The position numbers and the translations under genes are program-made. The notes below the pieces were generated by a model. The model did not search any database. It saw nothing but the letters and a program-made list of their open reading frames with translations, and was not told where the DNA came from. Shown one piece after another: positions 6,208 through 13,519 of a stretch of 17,456 nucleotides of DNA (its first letter is position 1; the number at the start of each line of letters is the position of its first letter). The DNA comes from Bacteroidales bacterium. GTDB lineage: Bacteria; Bacteroidota; Bacteroidia; Bacteroidales; PUMT01. Where the stretch lies: the NCBI GenBank assembly GCA_007119075.1, contig SKQJ01000266.1:1-17456 (forward strand). The letters are read 5' to 3'.

Positions 6208-8556
6208 ATGACAGACAATCTGGTAATAGTCGAATCTCCCGCCAAGGCAAAAACGATTGAAAAATTTCTCGGAAAAGATTTTACCGTTAAATCAAGCTTT
6301 GGCCATATCAGGGATCTTTCCAAGAAAAATTTCGGCATAGACATAGAAAACGGATACCAGCCCCAATACATTATATCGGAAGATAAAAAGAAGGTGGTCG
6401 AAGAACTTAAAAAAGCAGCAAAAAAGGCCTCTCTTGTCTGGCTGGCCTCCGATGAGGACAGGGAGGGAGAAGCGATAGCATGGCATCTTTATGACGCCCT
6501 CGAGCTGAAGCCCGAAAAAGTCAGACGCATCGTATTCCACGAAATCACCCGGGAAGCCATATTGCATGCCGTGGCCAATCCAAGGCCCATAAATATGGAG
6601 CTGGTCAACGCCCAGCAGGCGCGTCGGGTGCTTGACAGGCTCGTAGGCTTCGAGCTTTCTCCGGTATTATGGAAAAAGGTCAAGCCTTCCCTTTCCGCAG
6701 GCAGGGTCCAGTCGGTTGCGGTACGCCTTCTTGTTGAGCGCGAAAGGGAGATACTGGCTTTTAAAACCACCTCTTCCTTCAGGGTAGCCGCGCTTTTCGG
6801 GATCACCGGCAAGGGAGATGAAAAGAACACTTTCCGGGCAGAGCTCTCCGAAAGGTTCCCCGAAAGGTCAAAGGCCCTGAATTTCTTAAAAAAATGTTCC
6901 GGAGCGGTCTACGAGGTGTCCGATATAACTACCCGGCCATCAAAGAAATCTCCCTCGCCCCCCTTCACAACCTCGACCCTTCAGCAGGATGCAGGAAGAA
7001 AACTCGGTTTCTCGGTTGCCCAGACCATGGCGATTGCCCAGAGACTCTATGAATCGGGGAAAATTACCTATATGAGGACCGACTCGCTGAACCTTTCCGC
7101 TTCGGTATTGAAATCCACTGCGGGAGTGATAAAATCGGAGTACGGCGAAAATTATCTCAACACCCGGAAATACAAAACCAAATCGAAAGGAGCGCAGGAA
7201 GCCCACGAAGCCATCCGTCCCACCGACATGGAAAGCAGAACCGAAGGATCCAGCGCAAACGAGCAAAGGCTTTACGAGCTTATATGGAAGCGCACGCTGG
7301 CATCCCAGATGAGCGATGCCCGGCTGGAAAAGACAACTGTAACGATCAATATATCCGGAGCCTCAGAAAAATTCATTGCCTCCGGCGAGGTGATGATGTT
7401 TGACGGCTTCCTTAGGGTTTATATGGAATCGGATGATGAGGAGCAGGAAGAGCAGACGGGAAGCCTCCTCCCTCCCCTTAAAACCGGTGACCGCCCCGGC
7501 GCTGAGAAAATAACCGCCACGGAACGTTTCACCCAGCATCCTCCCAGGTATACCGAGGCGAGCCTGGTAAAAAAGCTCGAGGAGCTTGGCATTGGAAGGC
7601 CTTCCACTTTCGCTCCCACAATTTCCACGATCCAGAACAGGGGTTATGTAGAAAAGGAAGACAGGCCGGGCAAACCCCGTGAGTACAGGGTTATCGGGCT
7701 GGACGCCAACGGCGGCATCACTGAGGAGACGCTGACTGAAACAGCGGGATCGGAAAAGGCAAAATTATTTCCGAATGATATCGGCATTGTGGTGAATGAT
7801 TTCCTGATGGACCATTTCAATGACATTCTTGATTACAACTTCACAGCCACCGTTGAAAAGGATTTTGACAATATTGCTTCGGGCAAGCTTTCCTGGCCCG
7901 TAATGATAGACAGGTTCTATAACCCCTTCCATAAAAAAGTGGAGGAGACAATTGAAACTTCCGAAAGGAACAAGGGCGAAAGGCTGCTGGGGGCCGATCC
8001 TGAAAGCGGCAGGAATGTATTTGTGAAGATAGGCCGTTTTGGTCCAATGGCCCAGATCGGAGATTCCGACACCGATGAAAAACCGAAATTCGCAGCTTTG
8101 AGAAAAGACCAGCGACTGGAGACTATCACACTTGAGGAGGCTCTTGAGCTTTTCAGGCTGCCAAGGAAACTGGGGGAATATGAAGATAAGGAGGTAGCTG
8201 CAGGCATAGGCCGGTTTGGCCCCTACGTCCGGCACGACAATAAATTCGTATCGCTTAAAAAGGATGATGACAGTCCCTATACAATAGAGCTTGACCGGGC
8301 AATAGAACTGATCGAAGAAAAACGCCGGGCAGAAAGGGAAAAGGTGATCAGGGAGTTTGACAGCCCGGAAGGCCTGGCGCTTCTCAAAGGCCGGTGGGGA
8401 CCATATATCTCATACGGCGGCAAAAACTACAAGATTCCTAAAAATGTCGATCCTGTGGAGCTTTCGGCCGAACAATGCCTTGAGATTATCAGGGAGAACA
8501 AATCCAGGCCGGCAAAACGAAAAACCGCACCCCGGAAGAAACAACCAAAGAAATAG
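6208..8556 (+). CDS. topA: DNA topoisomerase I (type IA)
   Basis: This enzyme relaxes negative supercoils through a transient single-strand break. The 782-residue protein starts MTDNLVIVESPAKAKTIEKFLG, the canonical TopA N-terminus. An in-frame TTG at 6172 would add 12 unrelated residues, so 6208 is preferred. The TOPRIM domain has Glu9 and the acidic DEDRE motif (residues 82-86). The catalytic tyrosine is Tyr288 in ITYMRTDS. SAGRVQSVAVRLLVERE (163-179) is also typical. The C-terminus has no Cys4 zinc ribbons; instead there are three related GRFGP/GRWGP-type repeats (GRFGPMAQIGD, GRFGPYVRHDN, GRWGPYISYGG) of the TopA C-terminal repeat family and a Lys/Arg-rich DNA-binding tail. This zinc-free form is usual for the phylum. 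The next gene follows after 6 bp, so they are probably co-transcribed. Confidence 0.97.
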   Translation: MTDNLVIVESPAKAKTIEKFLGKDFTVKSSFGHIRDLSKKNFGIDIENGYQPQYIISEDKKKVVEELKKAAKKASLVWLASDEDREGEAIAWHLYDALELKPEKVRRIVFHEITREAILHAVANPRPINMELVNAQQARRVLDRLVGFELSPVLWKKVKPSLSAGRVQSVAVRLLVEREREILAFKTTSSFRVAALFGITGKGDEKNTFRAELSERFPERSKALNFLKKCSGAVYEVSDITTRPSKKSPSPPFTTSTLQQDAGRKLGFSVAQTMAIAQRLYESGKITYMRTDSLNLSASVLKSTAGVIKSEYGENYLNTRKYKTKSKGAQEAHEAIRPTDMESRTEGSSANEQRLYELIWKRTLASQMSDARLEKTTVTINISGASEKFIASGEVMMFDGFLRVYMESDDEEQEEQTGSLLPPLKTGDRPGAEKITATERFTQHPPRYTEASLVKKLEELGIGRPSTFAPTISTIQNRGYVEKEDRPGKPREYRVIGLDANGGITEETLTETAGSEKAKLFPNDIGIVVNDFLMDHFNDILDYNFTATVEKDFDNIASGKLSWPVMIDRFYNPFHKKVEETIETSERNKGERLLGADPESGRNVFVKIGRFGPMAQIGDSDTDEKPKFAALRKDQRLETITLEEALELFRLPRKLGEYEDKEVAAGIGRFGPYVRHDNKFVSLKKDDDSPYTIELDRAIELIEEKRRAEREKVIREFDSPEGLALLKGRWGPYISYGGKNYKIPKNVDPVELSAEQCLEIIRENKSRPAKRKTAPRKKQPKK

Positions 8557-8562
8557 CATATC

Positions 8563-9720
8563 ATGGAAATAAAAGACTATTTCGAGCCGGCAAAGGTTGA
8601 GCCTGATTACCGTCTGGGAGAAAACAAGGCCTTCGGAAGCTGGGTCCGGCAGCACCGCCACGGGGGTGAGTTTCCCGACTGGAAGAGTGTCGATCTGGCC
8701 ATCATGGGGGTTTCGGAATACCGTTTTGTTCACAGGGAAAATTGCAATGATGCTGCAAACCAGGCCAGGAAATGCCTGTATGAATTAGCCTGCACCAACC
8801 GGAAAATGAAAATTGCCGATCTTGGCAATCTGAGGCCGGGCAACGCTTCTGATGACAGCCTGGCCGCCATCCGCGACATCGTTTCGCTACTTCTGGAAAA
8901 AAATACTATTCCTGTTCTGCTGGGAGGCACTCCTGATCTCGCGCTGGGAATGTTCCATGCCTACGAAAAAATCAAAAGGACCGTAAACCTTACGGCGATT
9001 GACAGTCAGCCGGGCCTTTCATCCAGATATTATGATAAAATAAAGAACAAGTCCTACCTGAGAAAAATAATCTCTTCCAGGTCAAAATATCTTTTCAATT
9101 ACAGCAATATAGGTTACCAGTCATATTTTACCGGATCGGAGGAGACAAACCTGCTCGAGGATCTTCTTTTCGATCATATCCGCCTGGGAGTCGCAAGGGA
9201 AAATATTACGGAGATGGAACCGGTAATACGGGATTCCGATATGCTCATGATCAGCATGTCGTCTGTAAGGCAGTCCGATGCGCCTGCAGCGCTCTTTCCT
9301 TCCCCCAACGGATTCACAGGCGAAGAGGCATGCCAGCTTGCATGGTACGCCGGAAAGAGCGAGAGGCTCAGCAGCATCGCCCTGTTTGACTGGCACCCCG
9401 GTTTTGACATACGCTTTCATACGTCCCACCTGGCAGCGCATATAGCATGGTATTTTATCGACGGTTTCTACAAAAGGAAGGGCGAATACCCGTTTAACCC
9501 TTCGGGGGACTGCACCAGGTACATTGTAAACCTTTCGGGCACCGGAGGCGATATCAGTTTTTTCAAAAGCAACAAAAGCGACAGGTGGTGGATGGAAGTC
9601 CCGTCCGACAAGCTGCCGTCAAGCCTGATGGTAGCCTGTTCCTACGAGGATTATCAAAGGGCCTGCATGCAGGAAGTTCCGGAGCGGTGGTGGCAGAATT
9701 TCAGGAAAATAAACAGCTGA
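8563..9720 (+). CDS. Arginase/formimidoylglutamase-fold protein with degenerate metal site
   Basis: A 385-residue protein with the overall plan of the ureohydrolase family (arginase, agmatinase, formimidoylglutamase). Family-like strands are recognisable (VDLAIMGVSE; IPVLLGGTPDLALG; VNLTAIDSQPGL; DMLMISMSSVRQSDAPA; NGFTGEEACQLAWYAG). The positions that hold the two manganese ions are changed. GGxHS is GGTPDL (residues 121-126), DAHxD is DSQPGL (147-152), and the SxDxDxxDP motif is SMSSVRQSDAP (231-241). With the metal ligands largely absent, hydrolase activity is unlikely; a structural or binding role is an inference. It lies 6 bp after topA and immediately before the porP-gldKLMN block. Similar genes near gldK in other Bacteroidota are often labelled formimidoylglutamase (from memory). 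No hut genes are present nearby to support histidine degradation. Confidence 0.8.
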   Translation: MEIKDYFEPAKVEPDYRLGENKAFGSWVRQHRHGGEFPDWKSVDLAIMGVSEYRFVHRENCNDAANQARKCLYELACTNRKMKIADLGNLRPGNASDDSLAAIRDIVSLLLEKNTIPVLLGGTPDLALGMFHAYEKIKRTVNLTAIDSQPGLSSRYYDKIKNKSYLRKIISSRSKYLFNYSNIGYQSYFTGSEETNLLEDLLFDHIRLGVARENITEMEPVIRDSDMLMISMSSVRQSDAPAALFPSPNGFTGEEACQLAWYAGKSERLSSIALFDWHPGFDIRFHTSHLAAHIAWYFIDGFYKRKGEYPFNPSGDCTRYIVNLSGTGGDISFFKSNKSDRWWMEVPSDKLPSSLMVACSYEDYQRACMQEVPERWWQNFRKINS

Positions 9721-9847
9721 CAACGTCTATTCAACTGTTATTATGAGCCTTATGTTTCTATGCCAAAAACAGCAACGCTTTTTTCAAGCAATATGGAAAC
9801 ATTAAACCCTCCCTTTCAGTATAAATACCTTACATATTAGATTTAAT

Positions 9848-9951
9848 ACCGGAGAAGTTTTCGGATTATTTTGGCGGATTTTTTTTTTTTATTTCCTTTA
9901 CGATGTTATAATATCTTAAAATCCGCATAATAAATTTGGGCAGTCTCCGGT
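9848..9951. repeat. Nested inverted repeats with a T12 tract upstream of porP/sprF
   Basis: In the 241-bp region between the arginase-like gene and porP there are two nested inverted repeats. The outer arms are ACCGGAGA (9848-9855) and TCTCCGGT (9944-9951), 8 bp. The inner arms are GCGGATTTT (9874-9882) and AAAATCCGC (9918-9926), 9 bp. A run of 12 T (9879-9890) begins within the left inner arm. The left inner arm plus T run might also act as a weak terminator for the topA-arginase unit, but a GC-rich stem directly before it is poor. Otherwise the spacer (9721-9961) shows no gene. Confidence 0.55.
9931..9938 (+). promoter_or_regulatory. Candidate -7 box of the porP-gldKLMN unit
   Basis: TAAATTTG matches TAnnTTTG exactly, 23 bp before the porP ATG; transcription would start near 9945. 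No convincing TTTG is seen 19-21 bp upstream, so a weaker promoter or an activator may be involved. The box lies between the right arms of the nested inverted repeats. Confidence 0.5.
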
Positions 9952-9961
9952 TTAGTTTAAT

Positions 9962-10894
9962 ATGAAAAAAATTTTTTGTCTGGTTTTTTTCACGCTATGC
10001 GTTTTCCCTGGTCTTGCCCAGCAAGATCCGCAATTCAGTCAAAGCATATATAATATTATGATGTTCAATCCCGGATACGTAGGAAGCAAGAATGCAATCT
10101 GTGCAACCGCCATCAACCGCCAGCAATGGATCGACCTTGATGGAGCTCCTGTTTCTTCGGTTTTCACAGTTAATTCCCCGTTCCGGCTGCTCGGCGCCGA
10201 TCACGGCGTCGGAGCCCACATACTAAACGACCAGATAGGGTTCGAGACCAACCTGAGCTTTAATCTCTCCTACGCCTACAGAATGGATGCAGGAGCCGGG
10301 AAACTTGGCATAGGCCTTGGTTTCGGCATGATCAATTCCTCTCTTGAAGGCGAATGGGTTCTTCCCGGAGGAAGCCCGGCAGGCGATCCCTCGGTACCCG
10401 CCGGGAATGAAAACACCTTTACCACGGATTTTTCGGCCGGACTGTTTTATTATACCGACGACCTGTTCATAGGTATTTCTTCCACCCACATCGGGGAACC
10501 TGCAATCGAGTACAATATCCATGCCGCTCCCTTCCTGGGAAGGCAATATTATCTTACCGCAGGCTATTCCCTGGCTCTCGGCAATCCACTATATAGTATC
10601 ATTCCTGCGCTTACCATCCACTCTGACGGCATCATGACCCAATTCAACCTGGGCGGCATATTTGATTTCGACAGCAGGATCTGGGGCGGGGTCACTTACC
10701 GCCATGGTTCTGCAGTTGTCGGTATGGCGGGAATCAAGATATTCGGCGATATCCATGTAGGATATTCACATGATTTTTCAACTACCGCGCTGCGGAAATT
10801 CAATAAAGGGACCCATGAGCTAATGCTCAGATATTGTTTCGATCTTGGCACCGATCGCGGGCCCCAGCGTTACAGAAGCATCAGGATATTATGA
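9962..10894 (+). CDS. porP: Type IX secretion system outer membrane protein, PorP/SprF family
   Basis: A 310-residue outer-membrane beta-barrel protein. A signal peptide covers about residues 1-19 (MKK, hydrophobic core, cleavage near GLA-QQ). The mature N-terminus carries the family signature QDPQFSQSIYNIMMFNPGYVGS, followed by NRQQWIDLDGAPVSS. Alternating aromatic/glycine-rich strands run to the end (for example YYLTAGYSLALGNPLYSIIPAL, residues 194-215). PorP/SprF proteins are needed for T9SS function or for delivering particular surface proteins. Its place directly before gldK matches the porPKLMN order of Porphyromonas and suggests it is the core PorP rather than a cargo-linked paralogue. 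The coding start has a run of seven A and six T (9965-9977) directly after the ATG, which is prone to slippage. The symbol porP is chosen by context; sprF is the Flavobacterium name for the family. Confidence 0.9.
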   Translation: MKKIFCLVFFTLCVFPGLAQQDPQFSQSIYNIMMFNPGYVGSKNAICATAINRQQWIDLDGAPVSSVFTVNSPFRLLGADHGVGAHILNDQIGFETNLSFNLSYAYRMDAGAGKLGIGLGFGMINSSLEGEWVLPGGSPAGDPSVPAGNENTFTTDFSAGLFYYTDDLFIGISSTHIGEPAIEYNIHAAPFLGRQYYLTAGYSLALGNPLYSIIPALTIHSDGIMTQFNLGGIFDFDSRIWGGVTYRHGSAVVGMAGIKIFGDIHVGYSHDFSTTALRKFNKGTHELMLRYCFDLGTDRGPQRYRSIRIL

Positions 10895-11066
10895 CCCGGC
10901 ATGCAGAAATATCAAATTTACGAAACCGAAATGCAAAATAACCGTATAAACAACCAATCCTTAAATAAAAACTTGATTGCATAATTTACCAATGAGTTCC
11001 TGCCTGAGACGTTTCTGCAATAATTACGGCAGGTTCCATATGACAGCTTACAAATAAAATGGACAT
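10895..11066 (+). other. porP-gldK spacer, no gene seen
   Basis: This 172-bp AT-rich spacer contains no plausible gene and no strict TAnnTTTG box, so gldK is probably transcribed from upstream. CCTGCC (10999-11004) and GGCAGG (11028-11033) form a 6-bp inverted repeat with a 23-base loop, about 35 bp before the gldK ATG. Its significance is uncertain. Confidence 0.4.
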
Positions 11067-12395
11067 ATGAAAAGAGTTGTTTTTTTAATTACGCTTGCCG
11101 CCGTTATGCTGACAGGATGCGGCAGAGGCCCCAGCGGAGAACTTGTAGGGGTCCAGGGAAGAAAGAACTGGTACGAGCCTGACCCTTACGGCATGGTATT
11201 TATCCCCCAGGGCAGTTTCGTTATGGGTCCAAGCGATGAAGACGTTATGTTTGCCCAAAACGCCTTTTCGAGGACCGTCTCGGTGAACGCTTTCTGGATG
11301 GATGAAACAGAAATCACCAATAATAAGTACCGGCAGTTTGTTTACCATGTAAGGGACTCGATCATGAGAAGCCTTCTTGGTGAACAGCTTGACGAATTTC
11401 TCATCCTTGAAGATGCGTTCGACAGACCGCTTGACAGGCCCAGGCTCAACTGGAATACCCGCATTGACATGAGGAATGAAGAAATATATGATATTCTCGA
11501 AGAGCTCTATTATCCTGTAGAAGAACGCTTCTGGGGCAGAAGGGAACTGGATACCAGGAAATTGAACTACGAGTATTTCTGGGTTGACTATGAGCAGGCC
11601 TCCCGCCGCTCCAACCGGTGGAATCCGGAAACTCAGCAATATGAAGGCTCCTTCTTCAATCAGCAGGGAGAAGAGGTGCCGATTGTCAACCGGTCATCCT
11701 TCGTGCTCCGGGATGTGGTCAACGTATATCCCGATACCCTGGTCTGGATCCATGATTTTACATATTCCTACAATGAGCCGATGGCAAACATGTATTTCTG
11801 GCATCCCTCCTACGATGACTATCCCGTAGTAGGAGTTACCTGGAAGCAGGCAATGGCATTCGGAATATGGAGGACCAATTTTCTGAATCAGCATCTTTCC
11901 CGGAGGGGACAGGGGTTCGTCCATAATTACAGGCTGCCCCTCGAATCCGAATGGGAATATGCCGCACGCGGAGGAATTGCCCTGTCGATGTATCCCTGGG
12001 GAGGGCCCTACACAAGAAACATGGAAGGCTGCTTCCTTGCAAACTTCAAGCCCCTGCGCGGCAATTACACCGACGACGGGTGGCTTTACACTGCGCCGGT
12101 CGCCTCCTTTGAGCCAAATGACTTCGGCCTTTATGATATGGCGGGCAACATAGCGGAATGGACCGAAAATGCATACGATGAATCCTTCTATACCTTCTCG
12201 CATGATTTGAACCCGAACTATAAATACAATGCGCTTCCCGATGATCCTCCCGCACTCAAGAGGAAAGTCGTAAGGGGGGGGTCCTGGAAGGACATCGCAT
12301 ATTACCTGCAGGTCAGCACCCGTGCGTATGAGTACCAGGATACTGCGAAAGCGTATGTCGGGTTCAGGAATGTGCGTGATTATCTCGGCAACTGA
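11067..12395 (+). CDS. gldK: T9SS/gliding motility lipoprotein GldK (PorK)
   Basis: An outer-membrane lipoprotein that forms periplasmic rings with GldN (PorN) in the type IX secretion machine. The 442-residue precursor has a lipoprotein signal with lipobox LTGC, lipidated Cys18. The rest is a sulfatase-modifying-factor (FGE) type domain. It opens with GMVFIPQGSFVMGPSDED (residues 42-59) and WMDETEITNNKYRQF (77-91), and closes with EWEYAARGG, GNIAEWTENAYD, VVRGGSW (401-407) and VGFRNVRDYLGN. A long insertion of about 150 residues separates the first and second FGE blocks, as in other GldK proteins. Apart from Cys18 the only cysteine seen is in EGCFLANF, so the FGE catalytic cysteine pair is absent; the fold is structural. 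An eight-G run (12274-12281) encodes the RGGSW motif. It begins the gldKLMN series. Confidence 0.96.
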   Translation: MKRVVFLITLAAVMLTGCGRGPSGELVGVQGRKNWYEPDPYGMVFIPQGSFVMGPSDEDVMFAQNAFSRTVSVNAFWMDETEITNNKYRQFVYHVRDSIMRSLLGEQLDEFLILEDAFDRPLDRPRLNWNTRIDMRNEEIYDILEELYYPVEERFWGRRELDTRKLNYEYFWVDYEQASRRSNRWNPETQQYEGSFFNQQGEEVPIVNRSSFVLRDVVNVYPDTLVWIHDFTYSYNEPMANMYFWHPSYDDYPVVGVTWKQAMAFGIWRTNFLNQHLSRRGQGFVHNYRLPLESEWEYAARGGIALSMYPWGGPYTRNMEGCFLANFKPLRGNYTDDGWLYTAPVASFEPNDFGLYDMAGNIAEWTENAYDESFYTFSHDLNPNYKYNALPDDPPALKRKVVRGGSWKDIAYYLQVSTRAYEYQDTAKAYVGFRNVRDYLGN

Positions 12396-12535
12396 GAAAA
12401 TATTCGGTATAACATACGCTGGGGATACTAATAGTCGTTATAAATACTATTAACGAATTTTAACAACTGTTCTCCGTTTAATTAATTCAAGGGAAGGTCC
12501 ATACGACCAATAATTTAAATTAAATTCTTTAACAG
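12396..12535 (+). repeat. gldK-gldL spacer with an inverted repeat
   Basis: This 140-bp AT-rich spacer holds TAATAGT (12429-12435) and ACTATTA (12446-12452), a 7-bp inverted repeat with a 10-base loop, and the overlapping pair CGTTA/TAACG (12436-12440/12451-12455), which would give an alternative fold. The 10-bp palindrome AATTTAAATT (12512-12521) lies just before the gldL start. No -7 box is seen. The structure may affect mRNA processing between gldK and the gldLMN part, which is inference. Confidence 0.4.
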
Positions 12536-13489
12536 ATGAAATTTGCAGAATTAGTTCATAGCTCCGGCTGGAAAAATTTCATGGCCAAAATGTACGGTAT
12601 CGGCGCCTCCATAGTTATTATGGGTGCTCTATTCAAGATCCAGCACTGGCCTGGTGCCGGAATAATGCTTACTGTCGGTTTGAGCGTAGAGGCGATGATT
12701 TTCTTCTTCTCCGCTTTTGAGCCTCTGCATGAGGATCTGGACTGGACCCTGGTCTATCCGGAACTGGCAGGCATGCAGGAAGACCCGGAAATGACTCCCG
12801 TAAGGCAGCACAGCAGGGCACAGCAACTGCCCGCGGAGGCCTATTCGGGAGGAAACGGAGGCGGATCGGCTGCCCTGACAAAATTCGACCAGATGATCCA
12901 GAATGCCGAGATAACACCCGAGCTTTTTGAGCGGCTTGGACAGGGACTGAAAAATCTCAACCTTACCACTTCCAAACTGGCCGACATATCGGATGCAAGC
13001 CTGGCAACAAATGAGTACGTATCAAATCTCAAGGGTGCCGCTCTTTCCGTAAGCTCGCTCAACGAATCATTTGAGAGCTCAACCAGGAATCTGAAAGGAA
13101 ATGTCGATCATCTTTCCGAATCGTACAGGAAAAATGCTGATATTATAGAAAATTCGACCAGCCAGCTTTCCGGTTCCTATAACTCCCTTAACGAGTCCGT
13201 CAGCCAGAGCAAGGCAAGCATTGGAGAAAACCTGGGCAACCTCAACAAAAATCTTTCAGCCCTGAATGCCGTATATGAATTGCAGCTCCAGAGCAACAAC
13301 GATCACCTGAAAGGATCTCAGGCCCTTTACAGCGACCTTGGCAGGATAACCGGCACCCTGAAGACTTCGGTCCAGGAAACCGAGAAGTACAAGGAGGAAA
13401 TAAGCAAACTAAGCCAAAATCTTTCCGAGCTCAATTCCATTTATGGCAACATGCTTTCAGCCATGAGTATTGTTAGCAGGAAAAGATAA
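12536..13489 (+). CDS. gldL: T9SS/gliding motor subunit GldL (PorL)
   Basis: GldL is the cytoplasmic-membrane stator of the proton-driven motor that powers type IX secretion and gliding; with GldM it forms a GldL5-GldM2 complex. The 317-residue protein begins MKFAELVHSSGWKNFMAKMYG. It has two membrane helices at about residues 17-34 and 41-61, joined by the conserved FKIQHWPGAG loop. Glu52 in GLSVEAMIFF is the counterpart of the essential intramembrane glutamate of GldL (E49 in Flavobacterium, from memory). SAFEP follows. A Gly-rich linker (about 104-113) leads to a long cytoplasmic Ser/Asn/Leu-rich helical, probably coiled-coil, tail with internal repeats. GldM starts 30 bp later. Length is longer than the shortest GldL proteins, owing to the tail. 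Confidence 0.96.
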   Translation: MKFAELVHSSGWKNFMAKMYGIGASIVIMGALFKIQHWPGAGIMLTVGLSVEAMIFFFSAFEPLHEDLDWTLVYPELAGMQEDPEMTPVRQHSRAQQLPAEAYSGGNGGGSAALTKFDQMIQNAEITPELFERLGQGLKNLNLTTSKLADISDASLATNEYVSNLKGAALSVSSLNESFESSTRNLKGNVDHLSESYRKNADIIENSTSQLSGSYNSLNESVSQSKASIGENLGNLNKNLSALNAVYELQLQSNNDHLKGSQALYSDLGRITGTLKTSVQETEKYKEEISKLSQNLSELNSIYGNMLSAMSIVSRKR

Positions 13490-13519
13490 TTACCAAACCA
13501 AATTATCTAATTTAATATT

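Noticed and set aside
11067..12395. GldK as an active sulfatase-modifying (formylglycine-generating) enzyme
   Set aside because: It lacks the catalytic cysteines, is a lipoprotein and is followed by gldLMN, so it is the T9SS ring component.
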